Positions 52,842-60,865 of a stretch of 64,000 nt of DNA are shown here, piece by piece. Every line of letters starts with the position of its first letter. Positions within the stretch are counted from its first letter, which is position 1. The notes beneath the pieces were generated by a model. The model had not been told where the DNA came from, made no database searches, and was given only the letters and a program-made list of their open reading frames with translations. Both the position numbers and the translations under genes were made by a program. Source of the DNA: Vampirovibrio sp041737375 (lineage in GTDB: Bacteria > Cyanobacteriota > Vampirovibrionia > Vampirovibrionales > Vampirovibrionaceae). The stretch spans positions 62,001-126,000 of the forward strand of contig NZ_JBGSRV010000006.1 of the NCBI RefSeq assembly GCF_041737375.1, given 5' to 3'.

Positions 52842-53810
52842 ATGAGTGATGCACGTCCCCCTAAAAAACAGGCTGGCCGCAAAAAGGCGGTTTCTAAAGC
52901 TGCCGCGGTCCAGTCCATATCCATAGAACCCCCTGGCGTGGAGCCGCCCGCTAAGGTATTGCCTTACAGCGATATTGATGTCAATCGCTGGCGGGATTAT
53001 GAAGCCATTGAAACCGGCAGTTTGTGGATGATCAATGGTCGGGAACGGCAAAATGGGCATCAACTCGATTATCATGGCAATTGTGTGCCCCAAATCCTCA
53101 CCCAGCTTTTAACCCGATACACCAAACATGGCGATGTCCTTCTGGATTTGTTTCTGGGATCGGGAACATCCGCCATAGAAGCGGTGAATCTGGGCCGAAA
53201 GGCCATTGGGGTTGAGTTAAAGGCCGATATGGCCGAATATGTTCGCCAAAAGCTGGAAGAACAGGGCAAAAGTAGCGATGTTGAAATTATCAACGGGGAT
53301 AGCGCCAACGCTGGCTGGACTGGTAAGGCCATTCAACGCAGCTTAAAGCACTTTGAGCGGGAAAAAGCCCAGTTTTTATTCCTGCATCCGCCCTATGCCG
53401 ATATTATTCGCTTTTCTGATTCTGACAATGATTTATCCAACGCCGATAGCACCGAAGCGTTTCTCGATATGTTTCAGCAGGTTTGCCAGTTGGGGTACGA
53501 CATGCTGGAGCCGGGTCGCTTTGCGGGCTTGGTGATTGGCGATAAATACGCCGCCGGGGAGCTGATTCCGCTGGGATTTCTATGCATGGAGCGCATGAAC
53601 CGGGTGGGTTTCAGCACCAAGAGCATTATTGTTAAAAATATCAGTGGTAACGAAAAAGCCAAGGGCCGCATGACCAATTTATGGCGTTACCGGGCGCTGG
53701 TGGGTGGTTTTTACATTTTTAAGCACGAATATGTTTTTTTAATGCAAAAGCCAAAAGCGCCCAAAAAACCGGCATCAAAAAAACCGGAAAAGAAAAAGCC
53801 TTCAGCCTGA
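52842..53810 (+). CDS. orphan DNA methyltransferase (N6-adenine/N4-cytosine type)
   Basis: 322 residues. SAM-binding motif LDLFLGSGTSAIEA (FLGSGT at 104-109) comes before the catalytic motif LHPPYADI (HPPY at 182-185, where most enzymes have DPPY or NPPY). GRKAIGVELK follows motif I as in the N6/N4 methylase family. Both ends are Lys/Ala/Pro-rich (KKQAGRKKAVSKAAA; KAPKKPASKKPEKKKPSA), probably non-specific DNA contacts. No restriction enzyme gene is near, so it is likely a solitary, possibly regulatory, methylase. Target sequence unknown; an RNA substrate is not excluded. Confidence 0.75.
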   Translation: MSDARPPKKQAGRKKAVSKAAAVQSISIEPPGVEPPAKVLPYSDIDVNRWRDYEAIETGSLWMINGRERQNGHQLDYHGNCVPQILTQLLTRYTKHGDVLLDLFLGSGTSAIEAVNLGRKAIGVELKADMAEYVRQKLEEQGKSSDVEIINGDSANAGWTGKAIQRSLKHFEREKAQFLFLHPPYADIIRFSDSDNDLSNADSTEAFLDMFQQVCQLGYDMLEPGRFAGLVIGDKYAAGELIPLGFLCMERMNRVGFSTKSIIVKNISGNEKAKGRMTNLWRYRALVGGFYIFKHEYVFLMQKPKAPKKPASKKPEKKKPSA

Positions 53811-53819
53811 AAAAGCTGT

Positions 53820-54050
53820 TTATGGCGTGTTCTTGTCTTTTTTAACGTATGAATAATCAAAGAAAGAGATGGGTTTGCTCACTTCAATGGGCCGGAACCC
53901 TTCCCGGTTGGCTTCGGTATTCATGGTGCTTATCACCGCAATGGCGCAAACACTGACAAACACCACAATAATACCCACATAGGTCAGCCGGGCGTAAAGC
54001 TGAGAACGGCGGTGTTTTTCAGCGGCGGAAATGGATTTAACGGAACTCAT
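53820..54050 (-). CDS. small single-pass membrane protein
   Basis: 76 residues from the ATG at 54050, with AAGGAG 11 bases upstream. A basic start (AAEKHRRSQLYAR) and one helix (YVGIIVVFVSVCAIAVIS, about 25-43) predict an N-in single-pass protein with a 30-residue outer tail (GFRPIEVSKPISFFDYSYV). No family recognised. Short distance to the convergent methylase gene (9 bases). Confidence 0.65.
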   Translation of the reverse strand: MSSVKSISAAEKHRRSQLYARLTYVGIIVVFVSVCAIAVISTMNTEANREGFRPIEVSKPISFFDYSYVKKDKNTP

Positions 54051-54165
54051 GGGGTGAGCCACTCCTTAATTGTTAGCGTTGTTATCTTGCTTATCTTAAG
54101 AAAGACATCTGCTATCAGGCAAGCAGATATTGAAGCCGGGGTGGGCGTGATTTTTTTAGAGTGAT

Positions 54166-55536
54166 TTATATAAGCCCGGCCACCGGGGTTTTTGTGTTAT
54201 TGGCTAGCGGGTGTGCCTCTACCACTTGGCTTAGGGCGTGGGTGGTGTTCTCTGAAAAAGCCCGGTAGGGGTAAAGCACCAGTCCACTCAGGATTTTTGG
54301 GTAGAAGTAAGTAGACTTTTGGGGCATGCGGTTCCCGCCTTCACAGATTTCATGTACCAGCTTGACGGAGGGCGCGGCCAGAAAAAAGCCTCCCACCGTT
54401 TTATGATCCCGCCACAGGGCTTCAATTTCATCCTCGTTGCGGTAAAAACCAAGCAGGTGTTCGTGCTTTAAGGCTTCTCCGGTGGTGTTTAAAATGCCTT
54501 TAAACACGGTTTCCTCCAGCAAGGCCGCATCAAAGGTATCCAGCAGCGGCGGCAGTTTGGTGGGCTTGGCTTCCGGCTTTAATCGCAACTTAATTAAGGC
54601 ATCGGTACCGGGTTTGCGGTAACTGAAAGTTTCATCGGCACTGACCACTTCATATTTTTTGAATAGTTCTGTCTCAAAGCGTTCCTGATTCCAGCCCTGG
54701 GGCCATTGATACAAAATACGGTGGGTGGGATACACTTTTAAGCCCGGATCGTCCATATTGGTCAGGAAAATCATGCCGTAATCCGAGAGCAAGCTGCCTT
54801 CTGGCGGCGCTTGCCCGGTTTGTTGTTGAATTTGTTCTCGAACTTCCCGTTGATAGGCCAAACCGGTTTCGTAGCGGTGGTGGCCATCGGCTATTAACAG
54901 GGTTTTGTCTTTAAACAGGGTTTGCAGCTGCTTTAAGATGTCAGCATCCGTGACCGGCTTAAACTGGTGAACCACCCCATCGGCATCGGTGGCCCTGGCC
55001 CAGCCATCGGCATTGGGTGGGGAATAGAGCAGGGTCTCTAAGGTGCGCTGGGGATCGCTGTAAATCATAAAAACCTGACTCAAATTGCACAAAGTGCTTC
55101 GCATGAGTTGGATGCGATCCTGTTTGGGGCCTTTCAGGGTGTGCTCGTGCGGCAGCACTTTGCCGGTTTCAAATTCTTCCAGCTTCAGCAGGGCAATCAT
55201 GCCTTTGCGTTCTATGGTTGCCCCGTTTTCTTGCCAGCTTTGAGAATAGGCGTAAATAGCGGGCTGCGTTTCGGGAATCAGAGTTTGCTCGGCTTCCCAT
55301 TGCTCAACCAATTGGGCGGCACGGGTGTAGGGGGTATCGGTGTCGTTGTCTTGTGCTGATTTTTTGTTGAGGTCCACCCGCACAAAGTTGGCTGGGTGCT
55401 TGGCGTAAAATGCGTCTTGCTGAGCGTCGTTGATCACGTCGTAAGGCGGGGTGGCCACCTCATTCAAACCGGCGCCTTCTGCGGCCAGTTTTTCCAGGTT
55501 GTAACGCAAACCACGAAAGGGGAGAATATCCACCAT
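54166..55536 (-). CDS. DUF1015 family protein
   Basis: 456 residues from the ATG at 55536 (AGGAG 11 bases upstream). Family features: ILPFRGLRYN at the start, ATPPYDVI, PAIYAYSQSW, VLPHEHTLKGPKQDR, LLIADGHHRYETGLAY and AIRxVS-type C-terminal region. DUF1015 proteins are widespread in anaerobes and often lie near amino-acid metabolism; their reaction is not firmly known. Conserved His/Asp pairs (HEH, DGHHR) suggest a metal or phosphate site. Monocistronic and divergent from rlmH. Confidence 0.88.
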   Translation of the reverse strand: MVDILPFRGLRYNLEKLAAEGAGLNEVATPPYDVINDAQQDAFYAKHPANFVRVDLNKKSAQDNDTDTPYTRAAQLVEQWEAEQTLIPETQPAIYAYSQSWQENGATIERKGMIALLKLEEFETGKVLPHEHTLKGPKQDRIQLMRSTLCNLSQVFMIYSDPQRTLETLLYSPPNADGWARATDADGVVHQFKPVTDADILKQLQTLFKDKTLLIADGHHRYETGLAYQREVREQIQQQTGQAPPEGSLLSDYGMIFLTNMDDPGLKVYPTHRILYQWPQGWNQERFETELFKKYEVVSADETFSYRKPGTDALIKLRLKPEAKPTKLPPLLDTFDAALLEETVFKGILNTTGEALKHEHLLGFYRNEDEIEALWRDHKTVGGFFLAAPSVKLVHEICEGGNRMPQKSTYFYPKILSGLVLYPYRAFSENTTHALSQVVEAHPLANNTKTPVAGLI

Positions 55537-55639
55537 GATCAATTTGGCTCCTGTATCTGACTTTTGAATAAAGTAGCTACAGCATAGCCGGGTTAATCGC
55601 CAGTTTCAAATGGAAAGCGTGTGTGGAACCTCTTAAAAA

Positions 55640-56146
55640 ATGCAGATTCAAATCATTGTGGTGGGCCGCATGAAAGGCGGATTTTCTTACCTTCAGCCAG
55701 GGCTTGACGATTATTTAAAACGTCTGAAAGCTTATGCGGCGGTTTCCATTGTGGAAGTTCCCGATGAGGCTATTTTGCCCTCCCGAACCGATGATCAGGT
55801 CATGGAGGGGGAGGCCCGCCGCATTCGGCCTTACTTAAGCAAGGCCGCCTATTCCATTGCCCTCTCGGAGCGGGTAGATACTCTCACTTCCGAGAAATTT
55901 TCCACGGCCTTTTTTGAGCGGCTGGGCGCAAATCCTTCAAACGGAGGTATTCCCGGCCACGACTCCCGGCCTATCATATTCATTGTGGGAGGGCCGTTGG
56001 GCTTACATCCAACTATTTTGAGCGAGTGCGACTGGACGGTTTCACTTTCCAAAATGACCTTTCCTCACCCCATGGTTAGACTAATCCTGCTGGAACAACT
56101 CTACAGAGCCTTTAAAATCCGGCGGGGCGAACCTTATCACAAATAA
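55640..56146 (+). CDS. rlmH: 23S rRNA pseudouridine-1915 N3-methyltransferase RlmH
   Basis: 168 residues, SPOUT-class methyltransferase working as a dimer on 70S ribosomes. IQIIVVGRMK at the start, ALSERVDTLTSEKF, FIVGGPLGLHPTIL (SAM-binding knot), LSLSKMTFPHPMVRLILLEQLYRAF-type stretch and the C-terminal GEPYHK that orients the substrate are all diagnostic. Slightly longer than the usual 155 residues owing to an insertion NPSNGGIPGHDS. Confidence 0.95.
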   Translation: MQIQIIVVGRMKGGFSYLQPGLDDYLKRLKAYAAVSIVEVPDEAILPSRTDDQVMEGEARRIRPYLSKAAYSIALSERVDTLTSEKFSTAFFERLGANPSNGGIPGHDSRPIIFIVGGPLGLHPTILSECDWTVSLSKMTFPHPMVRLILLEQLYRAFKIRRGEPYHK

Positions 56147-56255
56147 GCGGACTTCTGTAAAGATTTCCCAATGACCGCTCAAGTCTTTCGGCATGCAGGC
56201 CGATAGCTTTGGTGCGGGTAACCGTTGACGTGCGAAAAGACCAGGTGAGTGTGCG

Positions 56256-56687
56256 ATGAGTGATGTAAAAAAAATCAAGAAAATGGTGATGGTAGACATT
56301 TGCCATACCCAGTCCGTAAACGGTTATGATCCGCTGGAGATTGAGGAAGAAGCGCTGGGATCGCTCTATCAGGTAGACAAAGACACCTATATTCTTGCCT
56401 TTGATACCATGTTGCGGGAAAAAAAGGTGACTACCACCATCAAGGTTTCTAAAAACACGGTATCCGTGGTTAAAATTGGCGAAGTGCATAGCCGCCAGAC
56501 TTTTTCTGCCAACGAATGGTATGCCAGTCAGTATTTTTACGGTGGTGCTTCTTTGGTTTGCCGTAATTTCACCAAAAAACTGGATTATGCCTTAACCCCC
56601 GAAGGCGGCATTATCGAGGTTTTATACGAACTGTGGAGCGGAGACACCCATTTGGGTTACTTTAATCTGGAATTGTTTATCCGTTAG
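56256..56687 (+). CDS. DUF1934 (YwiB)-like beta-barrel protein
   Basis: 143 residues. AGGTGAG 7 bases before the ATG. No signal peptide. The sequence is mostly alternating strands, with QVDKDTYILAFDTML, KVSKNTVSVVKIGEV, FYGGASLVCRNFTKKLDYAL and the end IIEVLYELWSGDTHLGYFNL, a pattern like the lipocalin-related DUF1934/YwiB family. The match is by eye and moderate. Followed by a strong terminator. Confidence 0.6.
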   Translation: MSDVKKIKKMVMVDICHTQSVNGYDPLEIEEEALGSLYQVDKDTYILAFDTMLREKKVTTTIKVSKNTVSVVKIGEVHSRQTFSANEWYASQYFYGGASLVCRNFTKKLDYALTPEGGIIEVLYELWSGDTHLGYFNLELFIR

Positions 56688-56705
56688 TTTTTAACAAACG
56701 CATTA

Positions 56706-56740
56706 AAAAAGCCGTTGATGATTTTATTCAACGGCTTTTT
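56706..56740 (+). terminator. intrinsic terminator
   Basis: AAAAAGCCGTTGA and TCAACGGCTTTTT make a perfect 13-bp stem with a T tail, 19 bases after the DUF1934-like gene. Confidence 0.9.
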
Positions 56741-56857
56741 GCCTTTAAAACAGGTTTTTTAATCTGGGAATTAGCCGATTCACCTATGGGATTGGCGGGC
56801 GTTTGCCTGTAAAATAACCATATTCAAGCGGATTGACTGACAAAGGAGGGGACCCCC

Positions 56858-57250
56858 ATGACCCAGACCCAACAAGCCAAAACCTGGCAGGATTTTGTGG
56901 CCGATGCCAAAACCCGTATACGGGAAGTGACCCAGGATGAGTTGCGCCAGTGGATTGAGCAAGGCAAAGACATGATTTTGATTGATGTGCGAGAAGCCAA
57001 CGATCACACCCATTCCCGTATTGAGAATTCCACCAATATTCCCCGTGGGGTTTTGGAGCTGGAAGTGGATGATACCGCCCCGGACAGAAACCGCACCGTG
57101 GTCACCTATTGCGGCGGCGGTGGACGCTCTGCCCTGGCCGCCGATGTACTGCAACAAATGGGATACCGGGATGTCTATTCGTTGCAAGGCGGCTACAAAC
57201 AATGGAAAGAAAAGCCTTACCCCACCGTGGAATACGATAACAACCTCTAA
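56858..57250 (+). CDS. rhodanese-like sulfurtransferase
   Basis: 130 residues, single rhodanese domain. ILIDVREANDHTHSRI and the active-site loop YCGGGGRSA with C85 are present, then LQQMGYRDVYSLQGGYKQW. Likely carries sulfane sulfur in the cytoplasm. A very strong ribosome site (AAAGGAGGGG) stands before the ATG. A SAM-dependent methyltransferase gene begins 15 bases later and may be linked in function. Confidence 0.93.
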   Translation: MTQTQQAKTWQDFVADAKTRIREVTQDELRQWIEQGKDMILIDVREANDHTHSRIENSTNIPRGVLELEVDDTAPDRNRTVVTYCGGGGRSALAADVLQQMGYRDVYSLQGGYKQWKEKPYPTVEYDNNL

Positions 57251-57265
57251 ACTGAACTGGTTTCA

Positions 57266-57973
57266 ATGACAGAACCGATGAACCCCGCCGCTATTTTATT
57301 TGATAGCTGGGCAGCCCTTGGCAAGGGAGAATCCATGGCCAAAGGGCATTGGCCCATGACCCGACAGATTCTGGAACGCATGAATCTGCGTTCGGGGCTG
57401 CGATGTTTGGATATTGGCTGCGGCAACGGGTATGCGGTGCGGGAAACGGCCCGTCGGGTGATGCCAGATGGAGCGGCCTGCGGCATTGATGTGGCCCCCC
57501 TGATGATTCGGGAAGCGCTGGCCCATCCTGAAAATCCTCCCAATGTGGATTTTTTGGTATCGGCGGCGGAATGCTTACCCTTTGAGCCGGATTCCCTGGA
57601 TCGGTTGCTATCGGTAGAAGCCATTTATTATATGGCAGACCCTTTAACTGCCTTGCAGGAATGGCATCGGGTGGCTAGTGCCGGGGCCAGCGTTTGGCTG
57701 ATGGTCGATTTTTATCAGGAAAACCCCTATAGCCACTGTTGGGCTGATTGGATGGAAATTTCCATGCACCTGTACGCCCAGCAGGAATATATAGCGTTGT
57801 TGCAAAAGGCTGGATTTCAGGAGGTGCAGGCGGATCGCCTGTTTAATCCCAATCCGCTTACGGCGGCGGAGCAGGCCAGTTTTAAGCCGGGTTGGGGATA
57901 TGAAACGCTGGCGGATGTGGTGGACTTCAGAACGAATGTGGGTTCTTTGCTGGTTTGGGGCCGCAAGGCTTAA
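57266..57973 (+). CDS. class I SAM-dependent methyltransferase
   Basis: 235 residues. Motif I LRCLDIGCGNGYAVRETA binds SAM, ACGIDVAPLMI is motif II, and PFEPDSLDRLLSVEAIYYMADPL covers the acidic and post-I loops of the Methyltransf_11 group. Target unknown: such enzymes act on small molecules, quinones or lipids. No ribosome site is visible, so it probably depends on coupling with the rhodanese gene. Confidence 0.88.
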   Translation: MTEPMNPAAILFDSWAALGKGESMAKGHWPMTRQILERMNLRSGLRCLDIGCGNGYAVRETARRVMPDGAACGIDVAPLMIREALAHPENPPNVDFLVSAAECLPFEPDSLDRLLSVEAIYYMADPLTALQEWHRVASAGASVWLMVDFYQENPYSHCWADWMEISMHLYAQQEYIALLQKAGFQEVQADRLFNPNPLTAAEQASFKPGWGYETLADVVDFRTNVGSLLVWGRKA

Positions 57974-57984
57974 AGAAGCTGATG

Positions 57985-58025
57985 CCCATTATGCGTAAAG
58001 GCGCTGATTCCTCCCTTATAATGGG
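57985..58025 (+). promoter_or_regulatory. inverted repeat overlapping a -10 box before the ArsC/Spx gene
   Basis: CCCATTAT (57985-57992) and ATAATGGG (58018-58025) are complementary. The right arm contains a perfect TATAAT (58017-58022), so a protein bound at the repeat could block it. No good -35 is seen. Confidence 0.3.
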
Positions 58026-58057
58026 TATATTCCAGTTTTGATGAGAATAACAGGCCC

Positions 58058-58411
58058 ATGACCCTTCGCTTTTACGGTAAAAAAAACTGTGTAACCTGTC
58101 AAAAGGCTAAGGCTTTTTTAGAAAGTCAAAACGTGGCCTTTGAGGAGTTGCCCATTGAAACCCAGCCTCCCACTGCTGAAATTTTGGCCAGGCTGGTGGA
58201 TGAGGCCAACGTCAAGGCCAGTTTAAATAGCAGAAGCGCCATTTATAAAGCGAAAAATCTGGGCCAAAATTTGCCGGATAAATCAACGGCCCTGCAGCTC
58301 ATGTTGACGGATCCGAATTTGATAAAGCGCCCTGTGATCATGAATGACCAGGGCGCGCTGTATCAAGGCTTTGATGAAGCCAGTTTGAAAGCGTTTTTAA
58401 GGCAATCCTAG
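58058..58411 (+). CDS. ArsC/Spx-family thioredoxin-fold protein
   Basis: 117 residues. LRFYGKKNCVTCQKAKAFL holds C11 and C14 (CxxC, as in Spx), and LIKRPVIMNDQG carries the cis-Pro loop with the RP motif of arsenate-reductase-like proteins. Without the surrounding arsenic genes an arsenate reductase role is not supported; a glutaredoxin-like or Spx-like redox role is more likely. The final 4 bases overlap the convergent membrane-protein gene. Confidence 0.85.
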   Translation: MTLRFYGKKNCVTCQKAKAFLESQNVAFEELPIETQPPTAEILARLVDEANVKASLNSRSAIYKAKNLGQNLPDKSTALQLMLTDPNLIKRPVIMNDQGALYQGFDEASLKAFLRQS

Positions 58412-58905
58412 TTGGAAGCGGGCGCTTGCTTATTGGCGGACAAGGCTTTCAGGTAAACCAGACTGCTGACAATCAAGGCAAAACCGATACCCAGGTTAAT
58501 GGGGCCACGCACGATGTGATCCACGTTGAAAATGTTTAACGCCAAGCTGATGCCAACCATTAAAGTAATAATGATCCAGCTTCGTACGCTATACACTTCA
58601 ATGGGCTTTTTGGGTTCGCTAAACTGATCAATGCGCTCAATGTTTTTGGCGGAGGTTTTAGCGAGTACAAACTTGCCTTTGCCAAAGCCAATGATTAAAG
58701 CGGCTACAATCAATCCGGCCATTAAAGGCATATTGGTGATGGCGGGAGAATCCATTAAAAAATTGACGCCCCGTGTGGAGAGCACCAGACCACCGATAAG
58801 CCACAGGGTGAAAGCCAGTCCTTTGAGTGCCTGATTGCCAAGGCGAATGGGTAGTAATAACAAAACAGCCAGAATAATAGGCATGATGGGAATAGTGGTA
58901 GGCAT
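58408..58905 (-). CDS. four-helix membrane protein of unknown function
   Basis: 165 residues. AAAGG about 9 bases before the ATG. Hydrophobic segments at about 5-20, 27-45, 58-76, 108-125 and 134-152 suggest four or five helices, with a polar loop in the middle (FVLAKTSAKNIERIDQFSEPKKP) that would face the cytoplasm. No family recognised. Confidence 0.7.
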   Translation of the reverse strand: MPTTIPIMPIILAVLLLLPIRLGNQALKGLAFTLWLIGGLVLSTRGVNFLMDSPAITNMPLMAGLIVAALIIGFGKGKFVLAKTSAKNIERIDQFSEPKKPIEVYSVRSWIIITLMVGISLALNIFNVDHIVRGPINLGIGFALIVSSLVYLKALSANKQAPASN

Positions 58906-59007
58906 AATGATGGACCTTTACTCGCTTGCATCGGGGGAATTTTTCCTATCTTGGCGCAGATCCGAATTTGTCGCAAGGCTTTACTGTTAAAGTGGGCCTT
59001 CTCAAAT

Positions 59008-59039
59008 AAAAAGCCGGGCTTTGAGAGGCCCGGCTTTTT
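59008..59039 (-). terminator. intrinsic terminator for the Cys-rich small gene
   Basis: AAAAAGCCGGGC and GCCCGGCTTTTT form a perfect 12-bp stem with A/T runs on both sides. Read on the minus strand it ends the gene at 59065-59346. Confidence 0.85.
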
Positions 59040-59064
59040 GTTGAATGGTTAAAGTCAAATTATG

Positions 59065-59346
59065 TTAGGAAAATTTACTGACCAGCCCCGCGCTAGGCTC
59101 GCCAATGCTTTCAATCAGTTGCTCCACTGCCAGATTCATTTTGCAGCCATAAGGCCTGCTGGAGAAGAAATTTTGATAATAGCAGCCGTCGCAATTGGCT
59201 TTACGGCTGTAACATTCCACCGCGGATGCGCTCCAGCGTTTGAATGTACCGACAACGATACTATCACTCTCAAATGGATCAATCGTACTCACGCTAACTC
59301 CTCTACCCTGTCCCATGAAACGTTTATGTTTTCCACGTTTTGCCAT
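59065..59346 (-). CDS. small Cys-rich protein, possible metal or Fe-S binder
   Basis: 93 residues from the ATG at 59346. A basic start (MAKRGKHKRFMGQGRG) and a cluster VECYSRKANCDGCYYQ, then PYGCKMNLAVEQLIESIG, give C-x6-C-x2-C-x12-C, suited to binding zinc or a cluster. The dedicated terminator 25 bases after its stop shows it is a transcribed unit. Not recognised. It is divergent from the HEAT-repeat gene. Confidence 0.7.
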   Translation of the reverse strand: MAKRGKHKRFMGQGRGVSVSTIDPFESDSIVVGTFKRWSASAVECYSRKANCDGCYYQNFFSSRPYGCKMNLAVEQLIESIGEPSAGLVSKFS

Positions 59347-59767
59347 TATAAGCATTCGGACAAGATTCTGTTTACAAAAATTAATCTGAAACGGTCATAG
59401 AAGGGGTTTTGATCGTAGGTTAGCCCAACGTTTTAAGGTTGTTTACATAACTTTAAAAAAATCATAATGGTATGCAAATCACATTACTCTTTTGAAAATA
59501 AGATCTTGAAAATAAAGTATTTTTTTGCATATAAAAGCCAAGAATGAGAGAAATCGAATTATTTAAACAAAAAAACAATAGTAGGGTTTCATGAAGGGTT
59601 TTGTTTTTGTTAGAATTAGCACGTTTCAGCAAGGTGCAATGAGAATAAAATGCTGTCAAATTGGCAACGTCCCCATCAACACCTCAAAAATAAGCGTGAG
59701 GACCGTGCGCTTGTCAGTTGAAAAAATGGTAAATTGGTCCAATGAACCACGCTTAGTACGGAGCCAA
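59347..59767. other. AT-rich gap between the Cys-rich and HEAT-repeat genes
   Basis: The stretch 59360-59600 is strikingly AT-rich compared with its surroundings and contains no gene I can support. An open frame in phase with the HEAT gene extends back to 59591, but its translation is not repeat-like, so it is treated as leader. TTTACA and TAATGG at 59441-59470 form at best a weak promoter. Confidence 0.4.
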
Positions 59768-60721
59768 ATGGACGCTGTTCCCCAAAAAATCTATGAGCTG
59801 ATGGGGGTGATTGAGGCCAGAGACAGCCATGTCATCGATCACCGGTTGCGGGCTATGTCCGCTTTGGGCGACTTGTTGCTGAAAGAGCCCATGGAGGCGG
59901 GTGTTTTATGTCTGCTGGAATGTGTCAGGCAGGAGCGAAATACCCGCCTGATTATGCAGGCCATGAGCGTACTGAGCCGAATTAAGGCTGAAGACGCGGT
60001 TCCGGTTTTAATTGATGTGCTACTGGCCACCCATATTGAATTGTATGAGCATCCTGAGCCTGCTGATTTTGATAAATCGGATGAAAGCGCTCGCCTGCGT
60101 TGTGGCGCTGCTCAGGCTTTGGGCAAAATTGGCGATAACCGGGCCATTATTCCGCTGATGAGTATTTTGAATAACCGGCAAGAGAATTACCGTTTGCGAT
60201 TGGCCGTGGCTGAAAGCCTGGGCCGCATGGGCGATGAATACGCGGTGAAACCTTTGATTGATATTTTGGCCGATGAGCGGGAAAAATCGGTTTATCTGAA
60301 AGAATCCGCCGTGAAGGCTTTGGGCATGCTGGGGGATATTCGGGCCATTGAGCCTTTGATTGATATTCTGGAGTCCAAGCAGGGGATTCGTGATAAGTTT
60401 AATTTTTTGAAAGAACAAATTATTGAAGCGGTTGGGCGCATTGGTCAGCCCAGCCGGAAAGCTTCGGATAGTTTACGCAAAGCGCTAAACGATGAAGCGC
60501 CTTCCATTCGTTTGGCGGCAGTGGAAGCCTTGGGGCAAATTGGGGATGAAGACTGTGTAGAGGCTTTAAAAAACTGTGTGCTGGATGAAAACGATGAAGT
60601 GGCCAAAGCCGCCGTTTACGCCGTTTATACCCTGCAAGGGGAAGCCGCCATTCGGGAACTGCTGAGCCGGGAAAACCTGCCCCGGTTTTTAAGGGAAGAG
60701 ATTGAAGGCTATATTCCTTAA
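59768..60721 (+). CDS. HEAT-repeat (PBS-lyase-type) protein
   Basis: 317 residues from the ATG at 59768 (GGAG 4 bases upstream); in-frame ATGs at 59726 and 59591 are alternatives. Composed of HEAT-like repeats of about 30 residues: LRCGAAQALGKIGDNRAIIP, LRLAVAESLGRMGDEYAVKP, LKESAVKALGMLGDIRAIEP, IIEAVGRIGQPSRKA and IRLAAVEALGQIGDEDCVEA. Such proteins are common in cyanobacteria, where relatives attach bilins to phycobilisomes; here no bilin proteins are present, so a scaffold role is more likely. Confidence 0.85.
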   Translation: MDAVPQKIYELMGVIEARDSHVIDHRLRAMSALGDLLLKEPMEAGVLCLLECVRQERNTRLIMQAMSVLSRIKAEDAVPVLIDVLLATHIELYEHPEPADFDKSDESARLRCGAAQALGKIGDNRAIIPLMSILNNRQENYRLRLAVAESLGRMGDEYAVKPLIDILADEREKSVYLKESAVKALGMLGDIRAIEPLIDILESKQGIRDKFNFLKEQIIEAVGRIGQPSRKASDSLRKALNDEAPSIRLAAVEALGQIGDEDCVEALKNCVLDENDEVAKAAVYAVYTLQGEAAIRELLSRENLPRFLREEIEGYIP

Positions 60722-60722
60722 A

Positions 60723-60839
60723 TCAGCCCATCAGGCTAAACGGAATGATAGGGCGTTGGTTGGTTTCGGTGGTGGATTCCACACTTGCTTTCATGGGTGA
60801 TGGGGTTTCGATTGTGTTATTTTGGGTTGCGTTGCCCAC
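60723..60839 (-). CDS. possible 38-residue peptide gene
   Basis: GTG start with GGAAG 6 bases upstream and a Thr/Asn/Pro-rich translation ending NQRPIIPFSLMG. It fills most of the gap between the HEAT and queC genes on the opposite strand. Only the ribosome site and the fit to the gap support it. Confidence 0.2.
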   Translation of the reverse strand: MGNATQNNTIETPSPMKASVESTTETNQRPIIPFSLMG

Positions 60840-60865
60840 TAATTGCTTCCATTTGAGGTTTTTGC

